Assembly: GCA_963281255.1 (NCBI GenBank) | Contig: OY725502.1 | Coordinates: forward strand, 248,001-312,000 | Length of the DNA: 64,000 bases | Direction: 5' to 3' | From: Aphrocallistes beatrix | Lineage: Eukaryota; Porifera; Hexactinellida; Sceptrulophora; Aphrocallistidae | Shown: in pieces, positions 63,680 through 64,000 of the stretch | How the letters are laid out: every line of letters starts with the position of its first letter | Numbering within the stretch: position 1 is the stretch's first letter | Program-made: the position numbers and the translations under genes | Notes under the pieces: model-generated | What the model was told of the DNA's origin: nothing | What the model saw: only the letters and a program-made list of their open reading frames with translations | Database searches by the model: none

Positions 63680-64000
63680 ATGATTGCTTCTCTCAATGTA
63701 TTGAAAACTATTGTAACCTATTGGTTTATAATTATAGTCTTTCTAACACTCTGCTTAAACATAGCTTGGCTCATAAAATTGATAATAGTCTGTTCAAGGC
63801 AATATAAACAATACAAACAAAGTAAACAAGTAAACAAAAACACCGAATCCTACTCAGCAACGCGGCTATACAATCAGAAAACGCATCTAGTTAAGTACAT
63901 TCTACTCATCGCATGTTGTGCCGTGGAGGTATGCAGTTGGGTATTCGTTTCGCTCACTGCGGGTATTCAATATGGATTTGCTAGAGAAATTAATAAAACT
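63680..64000 (+). CDS. partial, divergent 7TM family member (runs off the window)
   Basis: Open frame of 107 codons without stop at the window end. Begins MIASLNVLKT. A first hydrophobic helix (about residues 12-38) is followed by a Lys/Gln-rich loop, then LVKYILLIACCAVEV, which aligns with DYIKSIFIAAISAFEV at the start of TM2 in every cluster gene. This layout, the TATA box at 44 bp and lack of an intron in the visible part suggest a distant paralogue. Identity to the cluster is low and the invariant core lies beyond the edge, so the assignment is an inference. Confidence 0.65.
   Translation, partial: MIASLNVLKTIVTYWFIIIVFLTLCLNIAWLIKLIIVCSRQYKQYKQSKQVNKNTESYSATRLYNQKTHLVKYILLIACCAVEVCSWVFVSLTAGIQYGFAREINKT

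Overview
The window is nuclear DNA from a multicellular animal. It carries two intron-containing genes that assemble frame-perfectly into recognisable metazoan proteins: a Rho-associated kinase (ROCK) and a Rac-binding CYRI/FAM49 protein. The DNA is visibly AT-rich. Unexpanded introns are only about 58-67 bp, all splice sites are GT-AG, and 3' splice sites are overwhelmingly TAG. The 7TM family in the left half is not one I recognise. Together these suggest a compact, possibly early-branching animal genome, but the phylum cannot be fixed from the sequence alone.

Left half (1-32 kb): a cluster of 15 intact, single-exon seven-transmembrane genes, about 355-365 aa each. Two minus, three plus, eight minus, one plus and one minus follow each other. 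Three subgroups can be told apart by the extracellular loops: A = genes 1, 2, 4, 5; B = 3, 6, 7, 14; C = 8-13, 15. A core (end of TM3, intracellular loop 2, TM4, TM5, intracellular loop 3) is almost identical in DNA sequence in all copies, while the loops on the other face of the membrane differ strongly. Many copies have a TATA box about 45-78 bp before the ATG. The cluster grew by tandem duplications (1/2, 9/10, 11/12/13) and by a large inverted duplication (10216-14329 versus 28066-30558) in which two neighbouring genes have been fused into one chimera, gene 14.

Right half (34-61.5 kb): ROCK on the minus strand (34251-54576, 32 coding exons, 1293 aa: N-terminal cap, kinase, coiled coil, PH domain split by C1). 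Upstream on the same strand is CYRI (56073-61425, 10 exons, 326 aa). A 211-codon intronless reading frame with its own TATA box lies inside ROCK intron 19. ROCK introns are packed with short non-autonomous DNA transposons (TA-, 8-bp- and TTAA-flanked), some nested. Subtracting the element from three introns restores lengths of about 64-72 bp.

Right edge: an open frame starting at 63680 (TATA box at 63636) has the same TM1 / basic loop / TM2 layout as the cluster genes. It looks like a divergent 16th member, so the ROCK-CYRI block may sit inside a larger 7TM territory.

How they may work together: ROCK (RhoA effector, contractility) and CYRI (Rac1-binding brake on Scar/WAVE) both act on the actin cytoskeleton. 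The 7TM proteins look like a diversifying receptor family with a uniform intracellular face; their ligands and partners are unknown.
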